64,000 bases of DNA from Pseudomonadota bacterium (GTDB lineage: Bacteria > Pseudomonadota > Gammaproteobacteria > Steroidobacterales > Steroidobacteraceae): positions 147,901 through 211,900 of the forward strand of contig JAJZFQ010000259.1 in the NCBI GenBank assembly GCA_021805275.1. Direction: 5' to 3'. A program made the translations under genes and the position numbers. The notes under the pieces are model-generated. The model did not search any database, was not told where the DNA came from, and saw only the letters and a program-made list of their open reading frames with translations. Shown in pieces: positions 39,057 through 48,409 of the stretch. How positions within the stretch are numbered: position 1 is the first letter of the stretch; each line of letters starts with the position of its first letter.

Positions 39057-40073
39057 GTGGCGCAGATGAACATGGTGCAGGCGATCAATTCAGCGCTCGA
39101 CGTCATGCTTGAGCGCGATCCGCGCGTGGTGGTGTTTGGCGAGGATGTCGGCTACTTCGGCGGAGTGTTCCGCTGCACGGACGGACTGCAGCGCAAGCAC
39201 GGCGAACATCGCGTGCTCGACACCCCGATTGCCGAGGGCGGTATCGTCGCTGCGGCGATCGGCATGGGCGTCAACGGGCTGCGTCCCGTGGCCGAGATCC
39301 AGTTCGCCGACTACATCTATCCGGCATTCGATCAGATCGTGAGCGAGTTGGCCCGGCTGCGCTACCGCACCGCCGGGGATTTCAGTGCGCCGGTGACGAT
39401 CCGCACGCCGTGCGGGGGTGGGATCCGCGGCGGCCAGACGCACTCGCAGAGCCCCGAGGGGGTGTTCACGCACGTCTGCGGCATCAAGGTCGTGATGCCC
39501 TCCAATCCGTACGATGCCAAGGGATTGCTGATCCGCTCGATCGAGGATGACGATCCGGTCGTATTCTTCGAGCCGAAGCGCATCTACAACGGCCCGTTCG
39601 ACGGCGATCCGCACAAGCCGGCGGTACCGTGGAGCACGCACCCGAAGGGGGAGGTCCCCGAGGGCCACTACGCCGTTCCGATCGGCAAGGCCGAGATCGT
39701 GCGCCCCGGCACACAGGTCACGGTCCTCACCTACGGTACGATGGTGCACGTGGCCGAGGCGGCCGTACGGCTCGCCGGGGTGGATGCCGAGATCATCGAC
39801 GTGCGCACGATGGTGCCGCTCGATGTCGACACGTTGTGCACGTCCGTGTGCAAGACCGGCCGGTGCATCATCGTGCACGAGGCGACTCGCTTCAGCGGCT
39901 TCGGCGCGGAGCTCTCGGCCACGGTGCAGGAGGAGTGTTTCTGGCACCTCGAGGCGCCCATCGCCCGGGTGACCGGCTGGGATACGCCGTACCCGCATGC
40001 GTTCGAATGGGATTACTTTCCCGGGCCGGCGCGCATCATCGCCGCGCTGCGCAGCGTGATGGAGGTCCGATGA
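39057..40073 (+). CDS. 2-oxoacid dehydrogenase E1 beta subunit
   Basis: This 338-residue transketolase-like beta chain pairs with the preceding alpha chain to bind ThDP. VVVFGEDVGYFGGVFRCTDG, IAEGGIVAAAIGMGVNGLRP and RTPCGGGIRGGQTHSQSPEG are conserved blocks of the branched-chain type. The start is GTG at 39057, 3 bases after the E1 alpha stop; ATG codons 3 and 5 positions later are alternatives. The stop overlaps the E2 start. Confidence 0.92.
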   Translation: MAQMNMVQAINSALDVMLERDPRVVVFGEDVGYFGGVFRCTDGLQRKHGEHRVLDTPIAEGGIVAAAIGMGVNGLRPVAEIQFADYIYPAFDQIVSELARLRYRTAGDFSAPVTIRTPCGGGIRGGQTHSQSPEGVFTHVCGIKVVMPSNPYDAKGLLIRSIEDDDPVVFFEPKRIYNGPFDGDPHKPAVPWSTHPKGEVPEGHYAVPIGKAEIVRPGTQVTVLTYGTMVHVAEAAVRLAGVDAEIIDVRTMVPLDVDTLCTSVCKTGRCIIVHEATRFSGFGAELSATVQEECFWHLEAPIARVTGWDTPYPHAFEWDYFPGPARIIAALRSVMEVR

Positions 40074-41305
40074 GCCGTTACGTGTTCAAGCTGCCGGATC
40101 TCGGTGAGGGAACGGTATCGGCCGAAATCGTCGCCTGGCACGTCAAGCCCGGCGATGCGGTCGATGAGGAGCAGGTGCTGGTCGAGGTCATGACCGAGAA
40201 GGCGGCCGTCGAGGTGCCCTCGCCGGTGAGCGGCCGGGTGGTTTCCACCACCGGGGCGCCGGGCGAGATGGTCGCCGTCGGGGCAGGGCTGATCGTAATC
40301 GAGACCGATGCGGGCACCGCCGGGGCGCCGCCGCCCGATGCGCCGGCAGCGGCACGGGCCGCCCCGGCGCCCGCACCCGAGGTCCCGGCACCGCCACCGG
40401 CCGCTGCCGCGCGCAACCGGGTGATGAGCTCACCGGCCAACCGACGGCGTGCGCACGAGGCCGGGGTCGACCTGGCCGATGTGCCGGGCAGCGGCCCGCA
40501 GGGCCGCATCCTGCGCGAGGACCTGGAGGCGTACGTGCGCGGGGGGGCGCAGCCGCCCGCTTCGGCGGCACGAGCGGCGGGCATCGCGTCGCAGGCGCCG
40601 GTGCGCGAGGAAATCAAGGTGATCGGGGTGCGCCGGCTGATCGCTCAGCGCATGAGCGAGAGCAAGCGCAACATTCCGCATTTCGCCTACGTCGAGGAAG
40701 TCGATGTCACCGAGCTCGAGGCGCTGCGCCGGCATCTGAACGAGCGGCTGGCCTCCGGCGAGGCAGCGCTTACCTACTTGCCGTTTCTCGTGCTTGCGCT
40801 CGTGCAGGTGCTGCGCGAGTTCCCGCAGTGCAACGCCCACTATGACGCCGAGCGCAACGTCATCATCCGCCACCGCGCCGTGCACGTGGGCGTGGCGACG
40901 CAGACGCCCGACGGCCTGAAGGTGCCGGTGGTGCGCAGCGCCGAGCGGCTCTCTCTGTGGGAGCTGGTGGCCGAGATGCGCCGGGTCACCGAGGCGGCGC
41001 GCCAGAACAAGGCGAGCCGCGATGAGCTCACCGGTTCGACCATCACGTTGAGCAGTCTCGGCAAGCTCGGCGGCATCGTCAGCACGCCGATCATCAATGC
41101 TCCCGAGGTGGCCATCGTCGGCGTGAACCGCGCGCTTGAGCGCCCGGTCGTGGTGGACGGGGCGGTCGCTGTGCGGCGCATGATGAACCTCTCCTCGTCC
41201 TTCGATCACCGCTTCGTGGACGGTTACGACGCCGCGGCGATGATCCAGGCCCTCAAGGAGTGCCTCGAGCATCCGGCCATGATCTTCATGCACCCGAAGC
41301 GCTGA
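40070..41305 (+). CDS. Dihydrolipoamide acyltransferase E2 of a branched-chain 2-oxoacid dehydrogenase
   Basis: This 411-residue E2 core protein has a lipoyl domain with the modified lysine K44 in VMTEKAAVEVPSP. An Ala/Pro linker follows, then a peripheral-subunit-binding domain (SSPANRRRAHEAGVDLADVP, about residues 123-160) and the catalytic domain ending in SSSFDHRFVDGYDAA with the active-site His. GGAGGT before the overlapping ATGA at 40070 is an ideal ribosome site. The complex would yield isobutyryl-, isovaleryl- or 2-methylbutyryl-CoA, feeding the propionate and acetate routes next door. The stop abuts the convergent regulator gene in a TGATCA palindrome. Confidence 0.93.
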   Translation: MSRYVFKLPDLGEGTVSAEIVAWHVKPGDAVDEEQVLVEVMTEKAAVEVPSPVSGRVVSTTGAPGEMVAVGAGLIVIETDAGTAGAPPPDAPAAARAAPAPAPEVPAPPPAAAARNRVMSSPANRRRAHEAGVDLADVPGSGPQGRILREDLEAYVRGGAQPPASAARAAGIASQAPVREEIKVIGVRRLIAQRMSESKRNIPHFAYVEEVDVTELEALRRHLNERLASGEAALTYLPFLVLALVQVLREFPQCNAHYDAERNVIIRHRAVHVGVATQTPDGLKVPVVRSAERLSLWELVAEMRRVTEAARQNKASRDELTGSTITLSSLGKLGGIVSTPIINAPEVAIVGVNRALERPVVVDGAVAVRRMMNLSSSFDHRFVDGYDAAAMIQALKECLEHPAMIFMHPKR

Positions 41306-42862
41306 TCAGCGCGGTGCGCCGAGGATCTCGGCGCGCACCTCGTCGATCTCCCGCGCCCGCGATGGTCGGACCCGCGCCTCGGCGCACCGATCGGGCCGTG
41401 GGCAGCGCGAGCTGCGTGGACAGATGATGCGCGCGGGCCGCTCGAGCGCCGCGTCGATCCAGGCGATGTTCAGCACGTTGGCGACCGCCTGCAGGGCGGC
41501 TTTCGCCGCCTTCGGGGGACGCCCCTCGCCGCCGCCGCGCACCGACTCGGCGAGAATCGCCGCGGTGAGCGCCTCGCTCGAGGCGCCGTTGGCATCGAGC
41601 GCGGGGGCCAGGTCGACCCCCACGGACAGGACGTGCGGGTTACCGGCCATGTCGCGCACGCGTCGCGAGTGGCAGCAGTACAGGAGCGAACGCTCCCCGT
41701 CGCGCAACACCGAGATCTGCGAGCCCACGTCGCGGTCGCTGCCGAGCATGTGAAACACGGCCCAGTTGGGGCACGGGTCACTCACCTGAGCGAGGTTGCC
41801 CCAGGGCAGTGGAATCCCGTTGCCCCGGTAGACCGCGCGCAGATATCCGGGCGGATAGGCATCGAAGAAATGCCAGTACGGGTACGGGGACACCTTGGTC
41901 ATGCGGCGCATGACGACGGCGGGAGTGAGCTCGAGCGCGGCGCCGGACTCCACCCGGTAGCGCTCGCGGGTCAGGAAGCGGCGGAAAGGCCCGCGCGGCG
42001 CGAGCAGCGCGCCGGCAAAGAAACTGCACTCGAAGTCGCGCCACGCGTGCAACACGTCCTCGGCGTCCATGCCGGCCGTCGAGGCGCCCTCGGGGCTGCC
42101 GCCCATCTCCCCGCCCGTGGCGTGCGCGGACTTCAGCCCATCCCCGCCATGCAGCACCTTGTGCGCGATGTGCGCGGCGAGATCGAACTTCAGGCGCGCC
42201 GGATCGGCTTGCAGCGCGCGATTGGCGTATATGAGGCGCGGCGGCTCGTAGAACGAGCGCACCATGCTGCGCACCTCTCGGTCCTTGTCGCGCGCCAACA
42301 GCGGCTTGCGCTCGAACCAGCGGATCTCAAGACCGTGGCGGCGCGTCAGGCGCATCAGGTCCTCGACATCGAGCGGAAACTTCCGCTCGCCGACGTCCTC
42401 CGCGGCGCGTTCCAGGTCCGGGAAGTCGTTGCGGGAGAACTCCTGGTGCGTGCGGATCAGCAGATGTGCGAACTGCCGTCCGCTCGTGCCGGTCTGCTGC
42501 AGCAGCTCGGGAATTGCCGCCTGCAGCACCTCTTTGGAGAACAGGAACGCAGGTTCCAGCGGAACCTTCGCCGCCCCGCCGGCGGGCGCCGAGACCGCGC
42601 CGAGCTCGCTGCCGCCACTGCCGCTTTCATCGAGGAACCAGCCCGGATCGCGCTGGAAGACCTGGGCGAGCAGCTCGAGCAGCTCGCTGGAGGGCACACG
42701 CTTGCCGCTCTCGATCATGCTCAGATAGGACACCGAGGGCGCGCGCGCCGCGTCGCGCTGGATGCAGCGCGAGGAGAGCTCCTCGAGCGTCAGGCCGTTG
42801 CGCTTGCGCAGCTCGCGCAGCTTCGCGCCGAGAAAATGACCTTTGCGTAGCAATGGCGACAT
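41306..42862 (-). CDS. XRE-type regulator with short-chain fatty acyl sensing domain (RamB/ScfR-like)
   Basis: This 518-residue transcription factor has an N-terminal XRE helix-turn-helix (about residues 8-66, LGAKLRELRKRNGLTLEELS). A middle ImmA/IrrE-like domain carries FDLAAHIAHKVLHGG, which lacks an intact HEXXH. A C-terminal domain is of the short-chain fatty acyl regulator type, ending in a Cys cluster CPRSSRCPRPDRC. It lies divergent from aceB-aceA; RamB of Corynebacterium controls the same genes, and similar DUF3612 proteins sit beside malate synthase genes in Vibrio. Control of the glyoxylate shunt by acetyl- or propionyl-CoA is inferred. Confidence 0.85.
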   Translation of the reverse strand: MSPLLRKGHFLGAKLRELRKRNGLTLEELSSRCIQRDAARAPSVSYLSMIESGKRVPSSELLELLAQVFQRDPGWFLDESGSGGSELGAVSAPAGGAAKVPLEPAFLFSKEVLQAAIPELLQQTGTSGRQFAHLLIRTHQEFSRNDFPDLERAAEDVGERKFPLDVEDLMRLTRRHGLEIRWFERKPLLARDKDREVRSMVRSFYEPPRLIYANRALQADPARLKFDLAAHIAHKVLHGGDGLKSAHATGGEMGGSPEGASTAGMDAEDVLHAWRDFECSFFAGALLAPRGPFRRFLTRERYRVESGAALELTPAVVMRRMTKVSPYPYWHFFDAYPPGYLRAVYRGNGIPLPWGNLAQVSDPCPNWAVFHMLGSDRDVGSQISVLRDGERSLLYCCHSRRVRDMAGNPHVLSVGVDLAPALDANGASSEALTAAILAESVRGGGEGRPPKAAKAALQAVANVLNIAWIDAALERPARIICPRSSRCPRPDRCAEARVRPSRAREIDEVRAEILGAPR

Positions 42863-42900
42863 GAGCTCACCTGAGGGGCGGCGGGCGGAGGGTCCGCAGG

Positions 42901-42945
42901 TTGTGAAATTAACAATGTGAAGTTTCCATAGTCAAATTATTCACT
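42901..42945. promoter_or_regulatory. AT-rich control island between the regulator and aceB
   Basis: A 45-base AT-rich patch stands out from GC-rich surroundings in the 106-base divergent gap. TGTGAA occurs at 42902-42907 and again at 42916-42921, 14 bases apart, and its inverse TTCAC is at 42940-42944. TTGT and ACAA flank the first copy. The repeats are good candidates for the binding site of the adjacent XRE regulator and for the two divergent promoters. Confidence 0.55.
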
Positions 42946-42968
42946 CGGCCGGGTCTATGCTCGGCCCC

Positions 42969-44606
42969 ATGAACCCGAGCCCCACCTCCCTCGCCTACAG
43001 TGCCGCGCGCCCCGTCCAGCCCACGGCCATGCCCGCGCTCCTCGTTGCCCCGCCCGCCGTCGAGCGCGCCTCCGAGGTGCTCACCCAGCGGGCGCTCGAG
43101 CTGCTGGGGCGACTGCACCGGCAGTTCAATCCCCGGCGTCTCGAGCTGCTCGCCGCGCGCGCGCGGCGGCAGCGTGATTTCGACTCCGGCGTGCTGCCGG
43201 ATTTCCTGGCGCACACCGCGGAAGTCCGCCGCGGCAGCTGGCACATCGCGCCGGTGCCGTTCGACCTCCTCGACCGGCGTGTCGAGATTACCGGGCCGGT
43301 CGACCGCAAGATGATCATCAATGCGCTGAACGCCCCGGTGTGCGCGTTCATGGCGGATTTCGAGGATTCTTGCAGTCCGACCTGGCAGAACATGGTGCAG
43401 GGCCAGATCAATCTCGCCGATGCCATCGACGGCACGATCAGTCACCGCGATCCGGCGAGCGGCAAGGTCTACCGCCTGGGGGCGCGGCGCGCGACCCTGA
43501 TCGTTCGGCCGCGCGGCTGGCATCTGCCGGAGAAACACGTGCGCATCGATGGCGAGCCGGTCGCCGGCGCGCTGTTCGACGTCGCGCTGTATCTGGCGCG
43601 CAATCACGACGGGCTGGCGCGGGCCGGCACCGGACCGTATTTCTATCTGCCGAAGCTCGAGAGTCACCTCGAGGCGCGGTTGTGGAGCGAGGTTTTCGCC
43701 GCCGCCGAGGATGCGCTCGGGCTGCAGCGCGGCACCATTCGCGTGACGGTGCTGATCGAGACGCTGCCGGCGGCGTTCGAGATGGACGAGATTCTCTTCG
43801 AGCTGCGGCCCTACATCGCGGGGCTGAACTGCGGCCGGTGGGATTACATCTTCAGCTTCATCAAGAAGCTGCGCAATCGCGGCGAACTCGTCCTGCCAGA
43901 CCGCTCACAGGTGACCATGGAGCGGCATTTCCTCAAGTCGTACGTGGACTTGCTCATCCAGACCTGTCACCGCCGCGGCGCCCACGCGATGGGCGGCATG
44001 GCCGCGCAGATCCCGGTGCGCGACAGCCAGGCCAACGCGGTGGCGATGGAGCGGGTGCGCGCGGACAAGCTGCGCGAGGCGCAGGCCGGCCACGACGGCA
44101 CCTGGATCGCGCACCCGGGTCTGGCGCCAGTGGCGCGCGCGGCATTCGATGCGCTGATGAGCGGTCCGAACCAGCTGCAGGTGCAACGCACCGAGATCGT
44201 CGTGCGCCGCGAGGATCTGCTGCGCGTGCCCGGCGGCACCATTACCGAGGAGGGCATCCGCAGCAACATCCGTGTGGGCGTGCAGTACCTCGAGGCGTGG
44301 CTGCGCGGCAGCGGCTGCGTGCCGCTCTACAACCTGATGGAGGATGCCGCCACCGCCGAGATCTGCCGCGCGCAACTGTGGCAGTGGCTGCACCACGGCG
44401 CGCACACCAGCGACGGGGCTCAGGTGACGCCCGAGCGCATCGATCGTCTGTTCGCCGAGGAACTCGACCGGATCCACTCAGAGGTCGGTGCCGCGCGGCT
44501 GCTCGGCGGGGTGTTCCCCACCGCCGCGCGGCTGATGGAGCGGATGATCAAGCAGGATACCTTCGACGAATTCCTGACAATACCCGCGTACGAACTCATC
44601 GACTGA
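42969..44606 (+). CDS. aceB: Malate synthase A
   Basis: This 545-residue enzyme condenses glyoxylate with acetyl-CoA to malate. The family blocks are present: [63 protein letters not shown] and [14 protein letters not shown] 42969 gives [10 protein letters not shown]; an in-frame ATG four codons earlier (42957) is also possible, and neither has a clear ribosome site. First gene of aceB-aceA; aceA follows after 17 bases. No aceK (isocitrate dehydrogenase kinase) is in the window. Confidence 0.95.
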   Translation: MNPSPTSLAYSAARPVQPTAMPALLVAPPAVERASEVLTQRALELLGRLHRQFNPRRLELLAARARRQRDFDSGVLPDFLAHTAEVRRGSWHIAPVPFDLLDRRVEITGPVDRKMIINALNAPVCAFMADFEDSCSPTWQNMVQGQINLADAIDGTISHRDPASGKVYRLGARRATLIVRPRGWHLPEKHVRIDGEPVAGALFDVALYLARNHDGLARAGTGPYFYLPKLESHLEARLWSEVFAAAEDALGLQRGTIRVTVLIETLPAAFEMDEILFELRPYIAGLNCGRWDYIFSFIKKLRNRGELVLPDRSQVTMERHFLKSYVDLLIQTCHRRGAHAMGGMAAQIPVRDSQANAVAMERVRADKLREAQAGHDGTWIAHPGLAPVARAAFDALMSGPNQLQVQRTEIVVRREDLLRVPGGTITEEGIRSNIRVGVQYLEAWLRGSGCVPLYNLMEDAATAEICRAQLWQWLHHGAHTSDGAQVTPERIDRLFAEELDRIHSEVGAARLLGGVFPTAARLMERMIKQDTFDEFLTIPAYELID

Positions 44607-44623
44607 CGGCCGGAGACCCTCGC

Positions 44624-45922
44624 ATGAAACCCAATGATCAGTTACCGAGCGCGCAGGATCTGCGTCGGTCGTGGCAAGACTCGCCCCGATGGCGCGGCAT
44701 CGAGCGCACCTACCGGCCGGAAGACGTGGTGCGCCTGCGCGGCACGATCCCCATCGAGCATTCGCTCGCCCGCCTGACGGCCGAGAAGCTCTGGCGCATG
44801 CTCAACGAGCGTCCGTTCGTCAATGCACTCGGGGCGCTCACCGGCAACCAGGCCCTGCAACAGGTCAGAGCCGGACTCGAGGCGATTTATCTCTCCGGCT
44901 GGCAGGTCGCCGCGGATGCGAACCTCGCCGGTCAGATGTACCCCGACCAGTCGCTCTATCCGGCCGATTCCGTGCCGGCGGTGGTGCGGCGGATCAACTC
45001 GACGTTGCGGCGCGCCGATCAGATTCACCACGCCGAGGGGGACGACAGCATCGATTGGCTCAAGCCGATCGTGGCGGACGCCGAGGCCGGCTTCGGCGGG
45101 GTGCTGAACGCGTTCGAGCTGATGAAGCAGCTGATCGAGGCCGGAGCGGCCGGAGTGCACTTCGAGGACCAGCTGTCCTCGGCGAAGAAGTGCGGCCACA
45201 TGGGCGGGAAGGTGCTGGTACCGACGCAGGAGGCGATCAACAAGCTGCTCGCCGCGCGGCTGGCCGCCGACGTGTGCAACGTGCCGACGGTGCTCGTTGC
45301 CCGCACCGATGCGGAAGGCTCGAGTCTGCTCACCGCGGACGTCGATGAACGCGATCGGCCGTTCATCGATGCCGAGCGCGGGCGCACGGCCGAGGGCTTC
45401 TGCCACGTGCGGGCCGGATTGGCACAGGCCATTGCGCGCGCCTGTGCCTATGCGCCCTATGCCGACCTGCTGTGGTGCGAGACCGCCAAGCCCGACCTGG
45501 AGGAGGCGAAACACTTCGCCGAGGCGGTGCACCGGCAGCATCCGGGCAAGCTGCTCGCCTACAACTGCTCGCCGTCATTCAACTGGCGGCGCAAGCTCGA
45601 CGAGGAGACGATCGGGCGCTTCCAGCGCGAGCTCGGCGCGATGGGCTACCGGTTCCAGTTCATCACGCTCGCGGGCTTTCATGCCCTGAACTTCTCGATG
45701 TTCGAGCTGGCGCGTGGTTACCGGGAGCGGCACATGACCGCCTACGTCGAGCTGCAGCAGGCGGAGTTCGCCGCCGAGCCGCACGGCTACAGTGCCACGC
45801 GTCACCAGCGGGAGGTCGGCGCCGGCTATTTCGACGAGGTTACGCAGGCGATCACCGGCGGGACATCCTCCCTCGGGGCGCTCGCGGGCAGCACGGAGGA
45901 GCAGCAGTTCGCCACCGCGTGA
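44624..45922 (+). CDS. aceA: Isocitrate lyase
   Basis: This 432-residue enzyme cleaves isocitrate to succinate and glyoxylate, the first step of the glyoxylate bypass. The active-site motif [13 protein letters not shown] has the catalytic Cys, and [19 protein letters not shown] carries metal-binding acids. [17 protein letters not shown] is the conserved C-terminal block. GGAGA lies before the ATG at 44624. The length fits the bacterial class of about 430. Confidence 0.96.
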   Translation: MKPNDQLPSAQDLRRSWQDSPRWRGIERTYRPEDVVRLRGTIPIEHSLARLTAEKLWRMLNERPFVNALGALTGNQALQQVRAGLEAIYLSGWQVAADANLAGQMYPDQSLYPADSVPAVVRRINSTLRRADQIHHAEGDDSIDWLKPIVADAEAGFGGVLNAFELMKQLIEAGAAGVHFEDQLSSAKKCGHMGGKVLVPTQEAINKLLAARLAADVCNVPTVLVARTDAEGSSLLTADVDERDRPFIDAERGRTAEGFCHVRAGLAQAIARACAYAPYADLLWCETAKPDLEEAKHFAEAVHRQHPGKLLAYNCSPSFNWRRKLDEETIGRFQRELGAMGYRFQFITLAGFHALNFSMFELARGYRERHMTAYVELQQAEFAAEPHGYSATRHQREVGAGYFDEVTQAITGGTSSLGALAGSTEEQQFATA

Positions 45923-45946
45923 GTACCGCGCCGATATACTGGCCGC

Positions 45947-46555
45947 ATGAGTATCGAGCGGCTGTTTCCGACCCAGATCTACACCTGCCGGCCAGCCGCC
46001 GCGGCCGGACTCAGGCCGCGGCTGCTGCGTGAGACCCGCCAGCTGCGGCTCGACGATGCGTCCGGACGGCGCTGGTCGGCGCGCAATTACCCCGGCGGCT
46101 ACACCTCCTATGGATCGGCGTGCCGCATGCACCGGCTGTCGCCGACATTCGCCGCGCTCGAGCGCGCCATCGATCCACACGTGAGGGCATTCGCCCGTGC
46201 GCTCGAGCTCGACCTGACCGGCCGCCCGCTCGCGATGACCGACTGCTGGGTCAACATCATGCCGCGCGGCACCGCCCACGGCTTGCATCTGCACCCGTTG
46301 GCCACCATCAGCGGCACGTTCTACCTCAAGACGCCCCGTGGCTGCGCCGCGCTGAAAATCGAGGACCCTCGGCTCGATCGGATGATGGCCGCACCGCCGC
46401 GCCGGAGCAGGACGAGCCGCGCCAACCGGCCGTGGGTACCGATTCCGGCGCAGGCCGGCGCTCTGGTGTTGTTCGAGAGCTGGCTGCGCCACGAGGTGCC
46501 TGCCAATCCAGCGGGCGAGCGCGTCAGCATCAGCTTCAATTACGGATGGTTCTGA
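45947..46555 (+). CDS. Putative 2-oxoglutarate/Fe(II) oxygenase (TIGR02466 type)
   Basis: This 202-residue protein has the double-stranded beta-helix iron pattern: an H-x-H-type segment in GLHLHPLATISGTFYL, the distal His in SWLRHEVPAN, and the 2OG-binding arginine in GERVSISFNYGWF. N-terminal LFPTQIYTC matches the TIGR02466 family. Substrate unknown; relatives hydroxylate small molecules or proteins. TATACT ends 6 bases before the ATG at 45947, pointing to a leaderless message or a separate promoter after aceA. Confidence 0.8.
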   Translation: MSIERLFPTQIYTCRPAAAAGLRPRLLRETRQLRLDDASGRRWSARNYPGGYTSYGSACRMHRLSPTFAALERAIDPHVRAFARALELDLTGRPLAMTDCWVNIMPRGTAHGLHLHPLATISGTFYLKTPRGCAALKIEDPRLDRMMAAPPRRSRTSRANRPWVPIPAQAGALVLFESWLRHEVPANPAGERVSISFNYGWF

Positions 46556-46652
46556 GCGCGGCGCGGTGCGAGCGGCGCGCGGGCAGGTGCTGAGCGTCGG
46601 TGCGGCTCACCCCGCGATGGGCCGCCACCGGGGGCTGCCGCCGCCGGCCGGC

Positions 46653-47138
46653 TCAGTGGTGGTCGTGGCCGTGCGCACCGTGTACGTGGCCGTGCGCCAG
46701 TTCCTCTTCCGTGGCCGCACGCACCGCCTCGATGCGGACCTCGAAGTGCAGGCTCTGGCCGGCGAGCGGATGGTTGCCGTCGAGCGTCACCATGTCGCCG
46801 ATCATCTTCGTCACGGTCACCGTGCGAGGGCCTTCCGCGGTCTGCGCATGCAGGTGCATTCCCATTGTCACGTCCTTGACGCCGCGCAGCGCGCGGCGCG
46901 GCACATCCTGCACCAGATCCTTGCTGTACTCGCCATAGCCCTCGGCGGGCGGCACCGTGACGGTGAGCGCATCGCCGGGATTCTTGCCGGTCAGCTGCTT
47001 CTCCAGCCCCGGGATGATGTTGCCGTGGCCGTGCAGATAGGCCAGCGGCTCGCCCGGCCCGGACTGATCCAGCACCGCCCCGGCAGCATCCTTCAGCGTG
47101 TAGTGGATCGTGACGACGGAATCGGTGCCAATGGCCAT
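46653..47138 (-). CDS. slyD: FKBP-type peptidyl-prolyl isomerase SlyD
   Basis: This 161-residue folding helper has an FKBP domain (LDQSGPGEPLAYLHGHGNII for the active site) with the inserted IF chaperone flap (about residues 70-125). The histidine-rich tail HGHVHGAHGHDHH can bind nickel or zinc. In E. coli SlyD assists Tat substrates and hydrogenase nickel loading. ATG at 47138 starts MAIGTDSVVT. It stands alone, tail to tail with the oxygenase gene and divergent from the small peptide gene. Confidence 0.92.
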   Translation of the reverse strand: MAIGTDSVVTIHYTLKDAAGAVLDQSGPGEPLAYLHGHGNIIPGLEKQLTGKNPGDALTVTVPPAEGYGEYSKDLVQDVPRRALRGVKDVTMGMHLHAQTAEGPRTVTVTKMIGDMVTLDGNHPLAGQSLHFEVRIEAVRAATEEELAHGHVHGAHGHDHH

Positions 47139-47373
47139 CAGAGAGGGCTCCAGGAGTGCGGTCGGGGGCCGGCGCGAGCAGTCGCAGCGCCGATTTCCTC
47201 ACAGTGTACCGTGAGGGTGTGATGCCCGTCACGCCGCTCCGGGTGCGCTCTCCCGAAAGGAGTAGCGCCGCGGCCCTCGCGAAGGGCATGCCGGGCACCC
47301 TCGCGATGGACATGCCCGGCGCTGCGCGGCTCCCTAGACTTGCGCGCCCAAACTGAAGTTAAGGAATAACCCC

Positions 47374-47460
47374 ATGCTCATCGCCGTTTCTCAGCTTATT
47401 CTCACCGTCGTGGTGCTGATCGGCTCTTCGGTGGAGTTCATCGCTTCCCGCCGGGGCTGA
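47374..47460 (+). CDS. 28-residue single-span membrane peptide (putative)
   Basis: A short frame reads MLIAVSQLILTVVVLIGSSV, then EFIASRRG and TGA. It is one hydrophobic helix followed by a positive C-terminus, so the N-terminus would face outside. AAGGA ends 8 bases before the ATG at 47374, and an AT-rich stretch precedes it, unlike the flanking GC-rich DNA. It lies between divergent slyD and convergent prpB. No family is recognised; it is typical in size for regulatory or stress membrane peptides. Confidence 0.5.
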   Translation: MLIAVSQLILTVVVLIGSSVEFIASRRG

Positions 47461-47490
47461 TTTCCCGCTCCCCGCACGCCCGGCAGCCGC

Positions 47491-48396
47491 TCAGCGCGGC
47501 ACGACACTTCTGACGATCGAGGCGTCGAGCGCCTCGTACTCGGCATAGGCAATCGTCGCGTAGAGTTCCTGCCGGGTCTGCATCTCCCCGATCAGACTCT
47601 TCGGTCCCCCCTCGCGAGCGATTGCCGCATACAGCCGCTCGTGCGCCTTGGCCGCGATGCGCAGCGCGCTCACCGGCCAGATCACCATCCGATACCCCAT
47701 GGCCTGGAATTCCTCGGCCGTGAAATAAGGGCTGCGGCCGAATTCGGTCATGTTGGCCAGCAGCGGCGCCTCGATCCGGCGCGCGAACTCCCGGAACATC
47801 TCCGCGCTGCTCAGCGCCTCCGGAAAGATCGCATCGGCCCCCGCCTCGAGGTAGCGGCGGGCCCGCGCGACGGCGCCGTCGAGCCCTTCGCTCGCGGCCG
47901 CATCGGTGCGCGCGATGACGTACAAGTGCCGTCGGGCGCGCGCGGCCGCGGCGACCTTGGCGGCCATCTCCTCGACGGGCAGCAGCTTCTTGTCGTTCAG
48001 ATGGCCACATTTCTTCGGCAGCACCTGGTCCTCGATGTGCACCGCGGCGGCGCCCGCCTCCTCGAAGGCGCGCACCATGTGCATCACGTTGAGCGCCTCG
48101 CCGTACCCGGTATCCCCGTCGACCAGCACCGGCAGGCGCGCCGCGCGGCTCACCTGCCGGATGAACACGCACACGTCCTCCACGGTGAGGATGCCGAGGT
48201 CCGGAAGTCCCATCGAGGCGCTCATGGCCGCCCCCGACAGGTACAACGCCTCGAATCCGGCAGCTTTCGCCTGCAGCGCGGCCAGGCCGTTGTACGCGCC
48301 GGGCATGGGCAGGATCGGCCCGCGCCGCACGAGCGCGGCGAAGCGCTCGCCAGCGGGCGTGGCCGGAAGATCGGCCCCAACGAGGTAAGTGCTCAA
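47491..48396 (-). CDS. prpB: 2-methylisocitrate lyase
   Basis: This 301-residue enzyme of the isocitrate lyase/PEP mutase superfamily splits 2-methylisocitrate into pyruvate and succinate. The catalytic motif KKCGHLNDKKL has the active Cys; LVDGDTGYGEALNVM binds metal; EALSSAEMFREFARRI follows. The start is TTG at 48396 with GAGGGAG about 8 bases upstream, as no in-frame ATG exists between the prpD stop and this site. Third gene of prpC-prpD-prpB. Confidence 0.94.
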   Translation of the reverse strand: MSTYLVGADLPATPAGERFAALVRRGPILPMPGAYNGLAALQAKAAGFEALYLSGAAMSASMGLPDLGILTVEDVCVFIRQVSRAARLPVLVDGDTGYGEALNVMHMVRAFEEAGAAAVHIEDQVLPKKCGHLNDKKLLPVEEMAAKVAAAARARRHLYVIARTDAAASEGLDGAVARARRYLEAGADAIFPEALSSAEMFREFARRIEAPLLANMTEFGRSPYFTAEEFQAMGYRMVIWPVSALRIAAKAHERLYAAIAREGGPKSLIGEMQTRQELYATIAYAEYEALDASIVRSVVPR

Positions 48397-48409
48397 CGGC
48401 GCATCTCCC

